From Falsiruegeria mediterranea M17 (GTDB lineage: Bacteria > Pseudomonadota > Alphaproteobacteria > Rhodobacterales > Rhodobacteraceae): a stretch of DNA of 64,000 nucleotides. The stretch spans positions 469,328-533,327 of the forward strand of contig NZ_ONZG01000002.1 of the NCBI RefSeq assembly GCF_900302455.1, in the 5' to 3' direction. Shown in pieces: positions 25,091 to 33,987 of this stretch (position 1 is its first letter; each line of letters starts with the position of its first letter). A model generated the notes under the pieces. It did not search any database. It was not told the DNA's origin and was given only the letters and a program-made list of their open reading frames with translations. A program made the translations under genes and the position numbers.

Positions 25091-26248
25091 GTGAACGCAC
25101 TTGCAGACACAAAGACCCTGCTGGGGGAGCTCATTGGCTTCCCCAGCGTGTCTTCGGACAGCAATCTGGACATGATCCAGCATTTGGCTGAGCGCCTGGC
25201 CGACTGCGGGGCCGAAGTCGAAATCTGGCATGATGAGACCGGGACCAAGGCGAACCTCTTTGCCACCCTTGGCCCAAAACGCGATGGCGGTATCGTGTTG
25301 TCGGGGCATTCGGATGTTGTGCCCGTGACCGATCAGGATTGGGCCTCTGATCCATTTTCGATGACAGAGCAGGACGGCAAATGGTTTGGGCGTGGCACCT
25401 GTGACATGAAGGGCTTCATTGCCGCCGCCGTTGCCATGGCCCCCCGCTATGCGGAGCTGGACTTGCAGCGCCCGGTTCACTTTGCCTTCACCTATGATGA
25501 GGAAATCGGCTGTTTCGGTGCCCGCGCGCTCGCAAACACCTTGCGTGAAAAGGGCATCAAACCTGCGGTGGCCATCATTGGAGAGCCGACTTCAATGCGG
25601 ATCATCGAGGGCCACAAGGGCTGCTATGAATACACCACCCACTTCACGGGGCTTGAAGGGCATGGGTCCGGCCCAGATCGGGGCGTGAACGCTGTAGAAT
25701 ATGCCGTGCGCTATGTGTCCAAGCTTATAGAGCTGAAAACGGATTTGCGCAGCCGCGCACCAGAGGGCAGCCGATTTGAACCGCCCTGGACCACCATCAA
25801 CACCGGCGCATTGGTGGGCGGCGTTGCCCACAACGTGATTCCCGGCAAAGCCCGTGTGGAATGGGAAATGCGACCAGTCCAGAAATCTGATGCCGATTAT
25901 GTGAAAGAAGAATTGCACCAGTTTTGTGCGCACACGCTCATCCCTGCGATGCAAGCCGTACATCCGAAAGCCGGGATCGAGACCGAGGTGATCGGCGAGG
26001 TCGATGGGCTTGAGCCTATGACGGAGAATGAAGCACGCGATCTGGTGATGGAGCTGACCGGCGCCAATGGCGCTGATGTCGTGCCTTTTGGCACCGAAGC
26101 TGGTATCTTTCAGGGGCTTGGCATGTCTGTAGTCGTCTGCGGCCCCGGGTCCATTGATCAGGCGCACAAACCGGATGAATTTGTCTCGGTCGATCAGATG
26201 GAGCAATGCCTGGACATGCTCACCCGCCTTTCGGCCAAGCTGATCTAA
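25091..26248 (+). CDS. ArgE-type M20 deacetylase, probable N-acetyl-diaminobutyrate deacetylase
   Basis: 385 residues from GTG 25091, two bases after doeA. M20A metallopeptidase of the acetylornithine deacetylase group: metal ligands in GHSDVVPV, GRGTCDMKG, TYDEEIGCFG, and the late His in IDQAHKPDEF. In this pathway N-acetyl-diaminobutyrate must be deacetylated; DoeB/EutE (aspartoacylase family) normally does this but is absent here. Replacement of DoeB by this enzyme is my inference from operon position. It could alternatively act in arginine synthesis. Confidence 0.85.
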   Translation: MNALADTKTLLGELIGFPSVSSDSNLDMIQHLAERLADCGAEVEIWHDETGTKANLFATLGPKRDGGIVLSGHSDVVPVTDQDWASDPFSMTEQDGKWFGRGTCDMKGFIAAAVAMAPRYAELDLQRPVHFAFTYDEEIGCFGARALANTLREKGIKPAVAIIGEPTSMRIIEGHKGCYEYTTHFTGLEGHGSGPDRGVNAVEYAVRYVSKLIELKTDLRSRAPEGSRFEPPWTTINTGALVGGVAHNVIPGKARVEWEMRPVQKSDADYVKEELHQFCAHTLIPAMQAVHPKAGIETEVIGEVDGLEPMTENEARDLVMELTGANGADVVPFGTEAGIFQGLGMSVVVCGPGSIDQAHKPDEFVSVDQMEQCLDMLTRLSAKLI

Positions 26249-26316
26249 TGCGGCCCTCGGGTTCTCCTAAGCTTCTTGAGAGCATAATTTAGCCGCCCAT
26301 AGGAGCCTCAACTACC

Positions 26317-26991
26317 GTGACCTCAGCCATTTTGGAAAACAACGACTTCAAAGCCCGCGATCGCTTTGTGATCCTGCACCAAGAACTGCGCAATCGCATC
26401 TGTTTGCTGGATTACGCACCCGGCACTCGGCTCTCGGAAACGGAATTGGCTGAAGAGTTTGGCGTGTCTCGCACGCCGCTCAGACGCGTTTTGGCCCGCC
26501 TGGAAGATGAAGGTCTGGTCAAGTCGGTCCAAGGCGTCGGAACATTCGTAACCGATGTAAACATCGATGAACTTGCACAGACCTATCAACTGCGCATGGA
26601 GCTGGCGGAAATGGTGGGCAAGCTATCCCCGAAACAGCCGGACGCACAGCTTTCGGCTCATTTGACCGAACTATCGCGCCGCGCCAAGACGTTGGTCCAA
26701 AACCCTGAGCCACGCGCCTTTGCCCAGCTCAACATGGAGTTTTTTCTTGCGCGCCTCGCCTTGACTGACAACGCGCCGCTACAGGAAGTTTCCCAGCGAC
26801 TTTATGTGCAGACCGCCCGGATCTGGTTGAAATCCTTCTTCGCCTCAATCATTGACCTCAACGAAGAAATCCGCGTTTTCGCGCGCGAGGTCGATGAAGT
26901 GACCGCCGCGATTGAACTGGGAGATCTTCAGGCGGCCGCGCTCATACAGCGGGCCCATATCTCGATGAGCTATAGCCGTATGAAGCGGTGA
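26317..26991 (+). CDS. GntR-family regulator (FCD type)
   Basis: 224 residues from a GTG preceded by AGGAG. N-terminal GntR winged helix (LRNRICLLDYAPGTRLSETE, EEFGVSRTPLRRVLARLEDE, VKSVQGVGTFV) and an all-helical FCD ligand domain. It sits directly after the catabolic deacetylase. This is not EnuR, the MocR/GntR type with an aminotransferase domain that controls many ectoine clusters. Likely binds the palindromes at 23724 and 23866. Confidence 0.85.
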   Translation: MTSAILENNDFKARDRFVILHQELRNRICLLDYAPGTRLSETELAEEFGVSRTPLRRVLARLEDEGLVKSVQGVGTFVTDVNIDELAQTYQLRMELAEMVGKLSPKQPDAQLSAHLTELSRRAKTLVQNPEPRAFAQLNMEFFLARLALTDNAPLQEVSQRLYVQTARIWLKSFFASIIDLNEEIRVFAREVDEVTAAIELGDLQAAALIQRAHISMSYSRMKR

Positions 26992-27135
26992 AACCGGGCA
27001 GGACGGATTGACCAACGACAACTCGATTATCGATCCAGATTGCTGCGTATTTTCAAACTTTCGATGACGCAGGACGGCAACTTGAACTGATCTTGCGGCA
27101 CTCCAAATGTAGCGGCAACTTCAGGCTTCTCAAAA

Positions 27136-28098
27136 TCAGTCCAGACCATAGGTGCGTTCTTCGATATCTATGGCATCCAGTTCGGCCTTGCACACCGACA
27201 GGAACTCGGCCTCGGCATCTGACTGGCGGCGCGTCGGGTTGGTGACAAGATAGATGTTCACCATGGGCAGCTCATCATAGGGCGGCAACTGCCGGATATT
27301 GCCGGCAAGAACGTCCTGTTTTGCAACGTGAAGCGGCAGGGCGCCAATGCCGATATTCGCCATGATCAGGCGGCGGATTTCATTGAGGCTTGAGGATACA
27401 CCGCGCCAGTCGGTGGCCAAACCCAGACGTGCACGAAGTCGAGAGATGGCATGTAGCGGCCCGCCCTCGGCCTCTGTCTGGAAGGCGACAAAGGGCTCGC
27501 CTTCCAGATCTTTTGTATTGATTTCCTTTACGCCAAACAGAGGGTGGCGCTCACCGCAGTACAGGCCGAAAAACTCTCGGTACAAGACAACGCAGTTCAA
27601 GTTCCGCGGCATTTTTGAAAGCAGGCAAATTCCGAAACTGGCCCGGTTCTGGTTCACCATCGTTTCCACATCTTCGCTTTCGTGGACCGAGAAGGAATAG
27701 GTGACATGCGGGTGCATCTTGGAGAAATTACTTAGGATCGCATCGAAATGCTCAGAGATCACCGAGCTCGTGATGGCGATCGACAAATGCCCTCTGAGTT
27801 CGGCACGGTCGTCATCCAGCAGAGAGGGAAGCTGTGAAATGGTGCCAAAGATATTGGCGCATTCGGTATACAGCGTCTGTCCGGGTCGTGTGATGGTGAA
27901 CTCGTTGGGCTTGCGGATAACAAGCTGCTTGCCCGTCGATTGTTCAAGGCGTTTGAGGGCTGCTGAAACGGTGGGCTGTTTAAGACCCAGAAAGTCGGCG
28001 GCCTTGGATATGCCACCCTGTTCGACCACAACCATGAAGGTGCGCAGAAGGTTCCAGTCCAGTTTCCATGGAAAGCGTTGATGCTGCGGAAGGCTCAT
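27136..28098 (-). CDS. LysR-family regulator
   Basis: 320 residues: N-terminal LysR HTH (LDWNLLRTFMVVVEQGGISK, LKQPTVSAALKRLEQSTGK) and a C-terminal periplasmic-binding-like effector domain. It is divergent from the ABC-transporter operon with about 135 bases between, the usual place for a LysR activator of the neighbouring genes. Effector unknown; a substrate or intermediate of the 28-37 kb operon is expected. Confidence 0.88.
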   Translation of the reverse strand: MSLPQHQRFPWKLDWNLLRTFMVVVEQGGISKAADFLGLKQPTVSAALKRLEQSTGKQLVIRKPNEFTITRPGQTLYTECANIFGTISQLPSLLDDDRAELRGHLSIAITSSVISEHFDAILSNFSKMHPHVTYSFSVHESEDVETMVNQNRASFGICLLSKMPRNLNCVVLYREFFGLYCGERHPLFGVKEINTKDLEGEPFVAFQTEAEGGPLHAISRLRARLGLATDWRGVSSSLNEIRRLIMANIGIGALPLHVAKQDVLAGNIRQLPPYDELPMVNIYLVTNPTRRQSDAEAEFLSVCKAELDAIDIEERTYGLD

Positions 28099-28234
28099 AG
28101 ATCAAATCTATACTGAATGTAGCTAATATCTGTTTGCGCAATATTGACGAGTCATGCAAGTTTTTTCGCAAGCGGGTCCGCTCGCAGGCATTGATCGGGA
28201 AACACCCCGGCATGATTCTCACAGGGAGAGAGAA

Positions 28235-29011
28235 ATGACTTTTCGCCGTACCATCTTGAAATCCGCAATTGCCGCCGCGGGCCTTGCGGTGTTTGGCTTG
28301 AATACCGCTGTCGCAGAAGAGCTCGACACGCTGAAAGAAAAAGGCGTGATCCGCATTGCGATGTCGGGCGCCTACCCTCCGTTCAACTTCGTGAACGATC
28401 AGAACGAAGTTGTTGGCTTTGACCCGGCCATCGGCGCCGAGATTGCCAAGCGTATGGGCATGGAAGTGGAAATTGTAACCACCGCATGGGACGGCATCAT
28501 TGGTGGTCTTCTGGCCAACAAGTATGACGCCATCGTCGGGTCGATGACCATCACCGCAGAGCGTGACGAAGTGGTCGATTTCGTTGGTCCCTACTACTCG
28601 GACAAGCGCGCTATTTTCACCAAGCCGGGCTCGGGCATTTCCAGCCTCGAGGATCTGGAAGGCAAGAAAGTTGGCCTGACCCTGGGCGAAACCCACGAGG
28701 ATTGGGCGCGCGAAAAGGGCTATGACATCAACACATACAAGGGTCTGCCCGAACTGCTGCTGGAACTGGACAACGGCCGTGTGGACGCCATTGTAAACGA
28801 CTCGATCGCGGCCATCCTAGCGATGGGCGAAAAGGGTCAGGAGTTTGAGATGTTCGGCGATCCGACCACCGATCCCTTTGGCGCAGGTATCGCCATCCGC
28901 GAGGGCAACCCGCAGCTTGCCGCAGAAATGCAGGCGGCGCTGCAATCCATGATGGATGATGGCACCTATCTGACCATTGCTGAAGAATGGATTGGCGCGG
29001 ACATTCGCTAA
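28235..29011 (+). CDS. polar amino-acid ABC transporter, substrate-binding protein
   Basis: 258 residues from the ATG at 28235 (AGGGAGAG upstream). Signal peptide (LKSAIAAAGLAVFGLNTAVA) and the SBP family 3 pattern: GVIRIAMSGAYPPFNFV, VVGFDPAIGAEIAKRMG, and DGIIGGLLANKYDAIVGSM. Family 3 proteins bind polar amino acids and some compatible solutes. It lacks the features I associate with EhuB, so ectoine binding is not established. First gene of the operon. Confidence 0.88.
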   Translation: MTFRRTILKSAIAAAGLAVFGLNTAVAEELDTLKEKGVIRIAMSGAYPPFNFVNDQNEVVGFDPAIGAEIAKRMGMEVEIVTTAWDGIIGGLLANKYDAIVGSMTITAERDEVVDFVGPYYSDKRAIFTKPGSGISSLEDLEGKKVGLTLGETHEDWAREKGYDINTYKGLPELLLELDNGRVDAIVNDSIAAILAMGEKGQEFEMFGDPTTDPFGAGIAIREGNPQLAAEMQAALQSMMDDGTYLTIAEEWIGADIR

Positions 29012-29020
29012 GACATCTTT

Positions 29021-29044
29021 CCCTGCCGCCCAACAGCGGCGGGG
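29021..29044 (+). promoter_or_regulatory. stem-loop after the binding-protein gene
   Basis: CCCTGCCGC paired with GCGGCGGGG (one G-T pair) around CCAACA, ten bases after the stop. No T-run follows. Such hairpins after binding-protein genes stabilise that part of the message or partly terminate, giving more binding protein than permease. Confidence 0.55.
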
Positions 29045-29195
29045 ACCTTCATAGTGGTGGCGGTAAAAAGACCGATGGTCCTTTACTGACCCTCCCTCGG
29101 GCGCCAATGATATCCGACACTTACAACACTACGTGCCGAGGCGGCGACCGCGCCGTCCGGACAATTTTGGGTTGGATATCCAAGAGGAGCGACGC

Positions 29196-29843
29196 ATGGA
29201 CATTGATCTGATGTTGAAGGTCTACCCCTTCTTCCTGGAGGCCGCGTGGGTCACCATCTTACTGTCAGTGCTGACGGCGATACTGGGGTTGATCTGCGGC
29301 ACGCTTGGCGCCGCCGCCCGGCTCTCACGCTTTGCGGTACTCCGGTTTCTGGGCGCAGCTTATGTCAGCGTGTTTCGCGGCACGCCTGCGTTGATCCAGC
29401 TCTTCATTCTCTACTTCGGCGGACCGCAGATCGGCATTCAGCTTGACGCGTTCGAGGCCGGTGTGATTGGCTTGGGCATCAATGCGGGCGCCTATATGAC
29501 CGAAACGATCCGCGGTGCCATCATCGCCATCGACAAAGGACAGCGCGAAGCCGCCCGCACATTGGGGCTCAGCGGCTGGCAGGCCACCTACAGGGTGATC
29601 CTGCCTCAGGCCGCGCGCCTGATGGTGCGTCCACTGGGTGTGAACCTGAACATGCTGATCAAGGCCACCGCGCTGGTGGCCGCGATTGCGGTGGTCGAGC
29701 TCACCTACACCGCGCAGCGGTACATCGGATCAACTTACAAGCCCTTCGAAATGTTCCTGCTCGCGGGGGTTCTCTACATGATCATCATCTACGTGGTCGG
29801 CCGTGGCGTTGCCTGGCTGGATCGCAAAGTACAGATCACCTGA
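29196..29843 (+). CDS. amino-acid ABC transporter permease 1
   Basis: 215 residues from the ATG at 29196 (AGAGGAGC upstream). His/Glu/Gln/Arg/opine-type permease: LEAAWVTILLSVLTAILGL, FRGTPALIQLFILYFG and the EAA loop EAARTLGLSGWQATYRVILP. About five membrane helices. Pairs with the second permease 18 bases downstream. Confidence 0.88.
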   Translation: MDIDLMLKVYPFFLEAAWVTILLSVLTAILGLICGTLGAAARLSRFAVLRFLGAAYVSVFRGTPALIQLFILYFGGPQIGIQLDAFEAGVIGLGINAGAYMTETIRGAIIAIDKGQREAARTLGLSGWQATYRVILPQAARLMVRPLGVNLNMLIKATALVAAIAVVELTYTAQRYIGSTYKPFEMFLLAGVLYMIIIYVVGRGVAWLDRKVQIT

Positions 29844-29861
29844 TCGGAAAAGGACAGACAG

Positions 29862-30518
29862 ATGGGCCTCGATTTTTCGATTATTCCCAAATACATGGAC
29901 ATCATACTGCTGGGTGTTGGCTGGACGGTCGGGATCACGGTTGCAGCCGCTTTGCTGAGCTTTGTCGGTGGCATCATCTTTGCCGTGATCGCCCTCTACG
30001 CCCCTTGGCTCGTTCGCCAGCCTTTCCGGCTGATCGAGTGGGTGTTCATGGGCACGCCGCTCTTGTTGCAACTGTTCCTGATCTACTTCGGGCTGGTGCA
30101 GATCGGCATTGATTTGCCCGCTTTTGTGGCTGGGATCATCGGGTTGGGGCTGCACTTTGCCGTCTATAACTCGGAACTGATCCAGACAGCGATCCTTGCC
30201 GTGGACAAGGGACAGATGGAAGCCGCACGCACATTGGGATGCAGCCGCGCGCAGGCCTTGCGCAAGGTCGTGATCCCGCAAGCGGTGCGCGCCGTCATCC
30301 CCCCGATCGGCAACAACATGATCGCGCTTTTGAAAGACAGCGCGCTGGTATCAGTCATCGGGGTCAGCGAGCTTACATTGTCGGCACAGCGGGTGATCGG
30401 CAAAACCTATCGCCCGTTCGAGTTCTACATCCTCGCCGCCGCTTTCTACTATGTCATCAACCTTTGCATGGAATGGGTGCAGCGTAAGATCGAACGCCGC
30501 ATTTCCATCTCGCGCTGA
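29862..30518 (+). CDS. amino-acid ABC transporter permease 2
   Basis: 218 residues, same family as the preceding permease: LLGVGWTVGITVAAALLSF, FMGTPLLLQLFLIYFGL and the EAA loop EAARTLGCSRAQALRKVVIP. Forms the heterodimeric membrane channel with permease 1. Sits 15 bases before the ATPase gene. Confidence 0.88.
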   Translation: MGLDFSIIPKYMDIILLGVGWTVGITVAAALLSFVGGIIFAVIALYAPWLVRQPFRLIEWVFMGTPLLLQLFLIYFGLVQIGIDLPAFVAGIIGLGLHFAVYNSELIQTAILAVDKGQMEAARTLGCSRAQALRKVVIPQAVRAVIPPIGNNMIALLKDSALVSVIGVSELTLSAQRVIGKTYRPFEFYILAAAFYYVINLCMEWVQRKIERRISISR

Positions 30519-30533
30519 CCAAAGAGGCCAACC

Positions 30534-31304
30534 ATGACCGAACAGACACATTTTGTGGAAATCCGTCACGCGCAGAAATCCTTTGGCACGCTCGAGGTGC
30601 TCAAGGACATCAGCCTGAACGTCGAGCGCGGCCAGATTGTCGGGATTATCGGATCGTCCGGATCGGGCAAATCCACGCTGCTGCGCGCCATCAATGATCT
30701 CGACCCGCTGACCGGTGGGGAAATCTGGCTGGACGGTGTGCAGGTGAATAAGACCCTGCCACATCGCCAATATGAAAAGCACATCAACGAGCTGCGCCAG
30801 CACGTCGGCATGGTGTTTCAGCACTTCAACCTTTTTCCGCATATGACCGCGCGCGAAAACGTCACCATGGCGCCAAAAATGCTCAAGGGCCTGTCCCAGG
30901 CCGACGCCGATAGGCTGGCCGAGGAGCAGTTGGACAAGGTCGGGATGCTGGAAAGGATCGACTATTACCCTTCGCAGCTTTCCGGTGGCCAGAAACAACG
31001 CGTCGCGATTGCCCGCGCACTTGCGATGAAACCCAAGCTGATGCTGTTTGACGAGGCCACCTCGGCGCTCGACCCCGAGCTGGTGGAAGAGGTCAATCTG
31101 GTGATGAAAAAACTCGCCGAAGAACACATGACCATGATCATTGTCACCCATGAAATGGACTTTGCGGCCTCGGTCTGTGATCGCGTGCTGTTCATGGACA
31201 AGGGCGTTGTGGTCGAGGAAGGCCCGCCAAGCGTTCTGTTCAAAAACCCGACCCAGAACAGAACCCGCGAATTCCTACGCAAACACATCGAAGGTGCGTC
31301 GTGA
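30534..31304 (+). CDS. amino-acid ABC transporter ATPase
   Basis: 256 residues. Walker [17 protein letters not shown]-loop [12 protein letters not shown], signature [15 protein letters not shown], Walker [15 protein letters not shown] and switch His (VTHEMDFA). The typical GlnQ/HisP subfamily ending is present. The stop overlaps the aminotransferase start (GTGA), so import and the first enzyme are translationally coupled, implying that the transported compound is the pathway substrate. Confidence 0.92.
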   Translation: MTEQTHFVEIRHAQKSFGTLEVLKDISLNVERGQIVGIIGSSGSGKSTLLRAINDLDPLTGGEIWLDGVQVNKTLPHRQYEKHINELRQHVGMVFQHFNLFPHMTARENVTMAPKMLKGLSQADADRLAEEQLDKVGMLERIDYYPSQLSGGQKQRVAIARALAMKPKLMLFDEATSALDPELVEEVNLVMKKLAEEHMTMIIVTHEMDFAASVCDRVLFMDKGVVVEEGPPSVLFKNPTQNRTREFLRKHIEGAS

Positions 31305-32650
31305 GCGAAGAATCCTATCTGTTCTATCAGTCCCGCAACCCGCGTCCGTTTCTGAACCGGGGCGAAGGCATCTATCTGTTTGACGAAAGCGGCAAGCCCT
31401 ATATTGACGGCTCTTCCGGGGCGATGGTGTCCAATATCGGGCATTCAAACCCGCGCGTGCTGGACAAGATCAAAGCACAGATGGATCGCGCGACCTTTGG
31501 CTATCGGCTGCATTTCCGCACGCATCCGTCCGAGGATCTGGCCGCCAAAACCGTTGCCATGACGCCTGAGGGGCTGGACCGGGTGTTCTTTGTCTCGGGT
31601 GGTTCCGAGGCGGTGGAAAGCGCGGTGAAATTGGCGCGGCAATATGCGATCACACAGGGGCATCAGAAACGCATCAAAGTGATTTCGCGCTTTCCGTCCT
31701 ATCACGGCTGCACGTTCGGGGCGCTGGATCTGACCGGGTATGATCCGCTGCGCGACCCGTTTGCGCCGATGCTGGCGGGCATGCCCAAGATCGCCGCCCC
31801 GGCAACCTATCTGGACCGTGACAACCTGAGCGAAGACGAACGTGGTTTGAAATACGCCGAGCTTCTGCGCGACAAGATCCTCGCCGAAGGGCCGGACACT
31901 GTGTTGGCATTTCTGATGGAACCTGTCGGAGGGGCTTCGACCGGCGCTCTGGTGGCCCCTGACAGTTATTACGGCCGCATCCGCGAGATCTGCGATGAAT
32001 TCGACGTGCTGCTGATCTATGACGAGGTGATGACCGGTGCGGGCCGCACGGGCAAGTTTCTGGCCGCGGAACACTGGGGGATCACTCCGGACATCGCGGC
32101 GCTCTCCAAGGGGTTTGGTGCGGGTTATGCCCCCCTGGGCGCCGTTGTTGCCGGTGCACGTCTTGTCGAACCGATCCTGGATGCCGGGGGATTTGCACAT
32201 GGGTTCACCTATGCGGGCAACCCCCTGGCTTGTGCGGCGGGGCTGGCGGTGCTGGAGGAGTTGGAAGACCAGAACCTGATCGCCAATGCGGCCGCCATGG
32301 GCGAGGTTCTGATGAATGAACTGCGCGCGCTGATGGAGCGCTATCCCTTCATCGGCGACGTGCGCGGCAAGGGGTTGCTGACCGCGTTCGAACTCGTTTC
32401 GGACCGTGATACCATGGAGCCACTAGATCCGGCTTTGAACGCCTATGACCGTCTGGTCGAGTTGGCCTATGAACGGGGGCTAATCATCTATTCCCGCCGC
32501 ACCCGTGGCGGGACGGCAGGCGATCACTTCTTGGTTGCGCCGCCCCTGATCATTACCGAAGCGCAGATCGCTGAGATGATGACGATCCTGCGCGACGCGC
32601 TGGATGCGTTTGCTACCGAGGTTGGCCTCCCTCTGGAGGTGTCCGCATGA
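31301..32650 (+). CDS. class III (omega) aminotransferase of unassigned pathway
   Basis: 449 residues from a GTG. PLP aminotransferase: [51 protein letters not shown] and the lysine in [16 protein letters not shown]. Such enzymes transfer amino groups from beta-, gamma- or omega-amino acids to pyruvate or 2-oxoglutarate. It is the third class III aminotransferase in the window, with EctB and DoeD. The next two genes encode a CoA-transferase, so the product is probably an oxo acid that becomes a CoA ester. Confidence 0.87.
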   Translation: MSEESYLFYQSRNPRPFLNRGEGIYLFDESGKPYIDGSSGAMVSNIGHSNPRVLDKIKAQMDRATFGYRLHFRTHPSEDLAAKTVAMTPEGLDRVFFVSGGSEAVESAVKLARQYAITQGHQKRIKVISRFPSYHGCTFGALDLTGYDPLRDPFAPMLAGMPKIAAPATYLDRDNLSEDERGLKYAELLRDKILAEGPDTVLAFLMEPVGGASTGALVAPDSYYGRIREICDEFDVLLIYDEVMTGAGRTGKFLAAEHWGITPDIAALSKGFGAGYAPLGAVVAGARLVEPILDAGGFAHGFTYAGNPLACAAGLAVLEELEDQNLIANAAAMGEVLMNELRALMERYPFIGDVRGKGLLTAFELVSDRDTMEPLDPALNAYDRLVELAYERGLIIYSRRTRGGTAGDHFLVAPPLIITEAQIAEMMTILRDALDAFATEVGLPLEVSA

Positions 32651-33339
32651 AGCTGCCCGACAAACGCTGTGACATGGCCGCAGCCGTGGCCCGGATCAAA
32701 GACGGGGCCACGGTAATGGTGGGCGGCTTTGGTGTGCCCGGTACGCCGATGGCCTTGATCCATGCACTGGTCGATCATGGCGCCCGCGATCTGACACTGA
32801 TCAAGAATGACGCAAACGAACCGGGCATGGGGCTGGACCACTTGCTGCAAAGCGGTCAGGTGACGCGCCTGATCACCACCCATCTTGGGTTGAACAGCCA
32901 TGCCATCGACTTGATGAACAGCGGCCGGATCAAGGTGGAGTTCAACGCTCAAGGTATGCTGGCTGAACGCATCCGCGCAGGCGGGGCCGGGATCGGAGCT
33001 GTGCTGAGCGATATCGGCATCGGCACTGAACTGGCCGAGGGCAAGCAGGTGGTCGAGGTGGACGGCAAACCGCACCTTGTCGAAACGGCGTTGCGCGCTG
33101 ATTTTGCTCTTATCCATGCCGACCGGGCCGATACCTTTGGCAACTTGGCCTATGTCGCGACCGCGCGGAACTTCAATCCGCTGATGGCCATGGCTGCGAC
33201 CCACGTGATTGTCGAGGCTGAAACCGTCACACCATTGGGCGCGCTGGATGCCGACGCCGTTCACACAAGCGGTGTGTTTGTTGATCACGTCACCGAATTG
33301 GGTGCGCTTTCCAAGGAATACGCCGTTGTCCAGCGCTAA
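32647..33339 (+). CDS. CoA-transferase subunit A
   Basis: 230 residues, start overlapping the previous stop (ATGA). Class I CoA-transferase alpha subunit: AAVARIKDGATVMVGGFGVP near the start with the glycine-rich CoA-binding loop, LTLIKNDANEPGMG, and ADRADTFGNLAYVATARNFN. With subunit B it would move CoA from acetyl- or succinyl-CoA to an oxo or hydroxy acid. The specific acceptor cannot be read from sequence. Confidence 0.9.
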   Translation: MKLPDKRCDMAAAVARIKDGATVMVGGFGVPGTPMALIHALVDHGARDLTLIKNDANEPGMGLDHLLQSGQVTRLITTHLGLNSHAIDLMNSGRIKVEFNAQGMLAERIRAGGAGIGAVLSDIGIGTELAEGKQVVEVDGKPHLVETALRADFALIHADRADTFGNLAYVATARNFNPLMAMAATHVIVEAETVTPLGALDADAVHTSGVFVDHVTELGALSKEYAVVQR

Positions 33340-33346
33340 GGCCCGC

Positions 33347-33979
33347 ATGATCGCTCGCGCTTCACGCGAGATTGCTTCCGGCATGGTTGTTAACCTTGGC
33401 ATCGGACTACCGACCAAGGTTATTGACCACCTCCCGGCTGATTTCCCCGTCTGTCTGCATACGGAAAACGGATTGACCGGCATCGGCCCAACACTGCCAC
33501 CCGATCAGGCGGACCGGAACCTGATAGATGCCGGCGGCGCCTATGTCTCGACCGTACCCGGCTCAGCCTTTTTTGACAGCGCGACCAGCTTTGCGATGGT
33601 GCGCTCGGGTCGTCTGGATCTGACCATGCTTGGCGCGTTTGAGGTCAGCAGCCAAGGCGATCTGGCCAATTGGAAGATCCCCGGCAAATTCAGCCCTGGC
33701 GTCGGCGGCGGCATCGAACTGGCGCAAAAGGCGCGCCGGGTTGTGGTCCTGACCACCCATACCGATCGGGCGGGCAACCCCAAGCTCAAGGATGAATGCA
33801 CCCTGCCGCTGACGGCGCGGGGCTGTGTGTCGCGCATATTTACCGAGATGGCGGTCATTGATGTCACGCCCAAAGGTTATGCGCTCGTCGAGATCGCCGA
33901 AGGGATCAGCCTTGCCGAGGTCCGTGAGGCCACCGGCGCCCCGCTGACCATACCCGATACAACTCGTCCCGTTTTCTGA
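33347..33979 (+). CDS. CoA-transferase subunit B
   Basis: 210 residues from the ATG seven bases after subunit A. Family features: IASGMVVNLGIGLPTKVIDH, and the catalytic glutamate in HTENGLTGIGP (the ENG[LI] motif of class I enzymes); GLADVREATGA-like LAEVREATGAPL near the end. Heterodimer partner of the preceding gene. Confidence 0.9.
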   Translation: MIARASREIASGMVVNLGIGLPTKVIDHLPADFPVCLHTENGLTGIGPTLPPDQADRNLIDAGGAYVSTVPGSAFFDSATSFAMVRSGRLDLTMLGAFEVSSQGDLANWKIPGKFSPGVGGGIELAQKARRVVVLTTHTDRAGNPKLKDECTLPLTARGCVSRIFTEMAVIDVTPKGYALVEIAEGISLAEVREATGAPLTIPDTTRPVF

Positions 33980-33987
33980 GGTCATTT

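Noticed and set aside
28235..31304. ABC transporter as the ectoine-specific Ehu system
   Set aside because: The binding protein belongs to the general polar amino-acid group and lacks features I would expect of EhuB, and the genes are coupled to a different enzyme set. Left unassigned.
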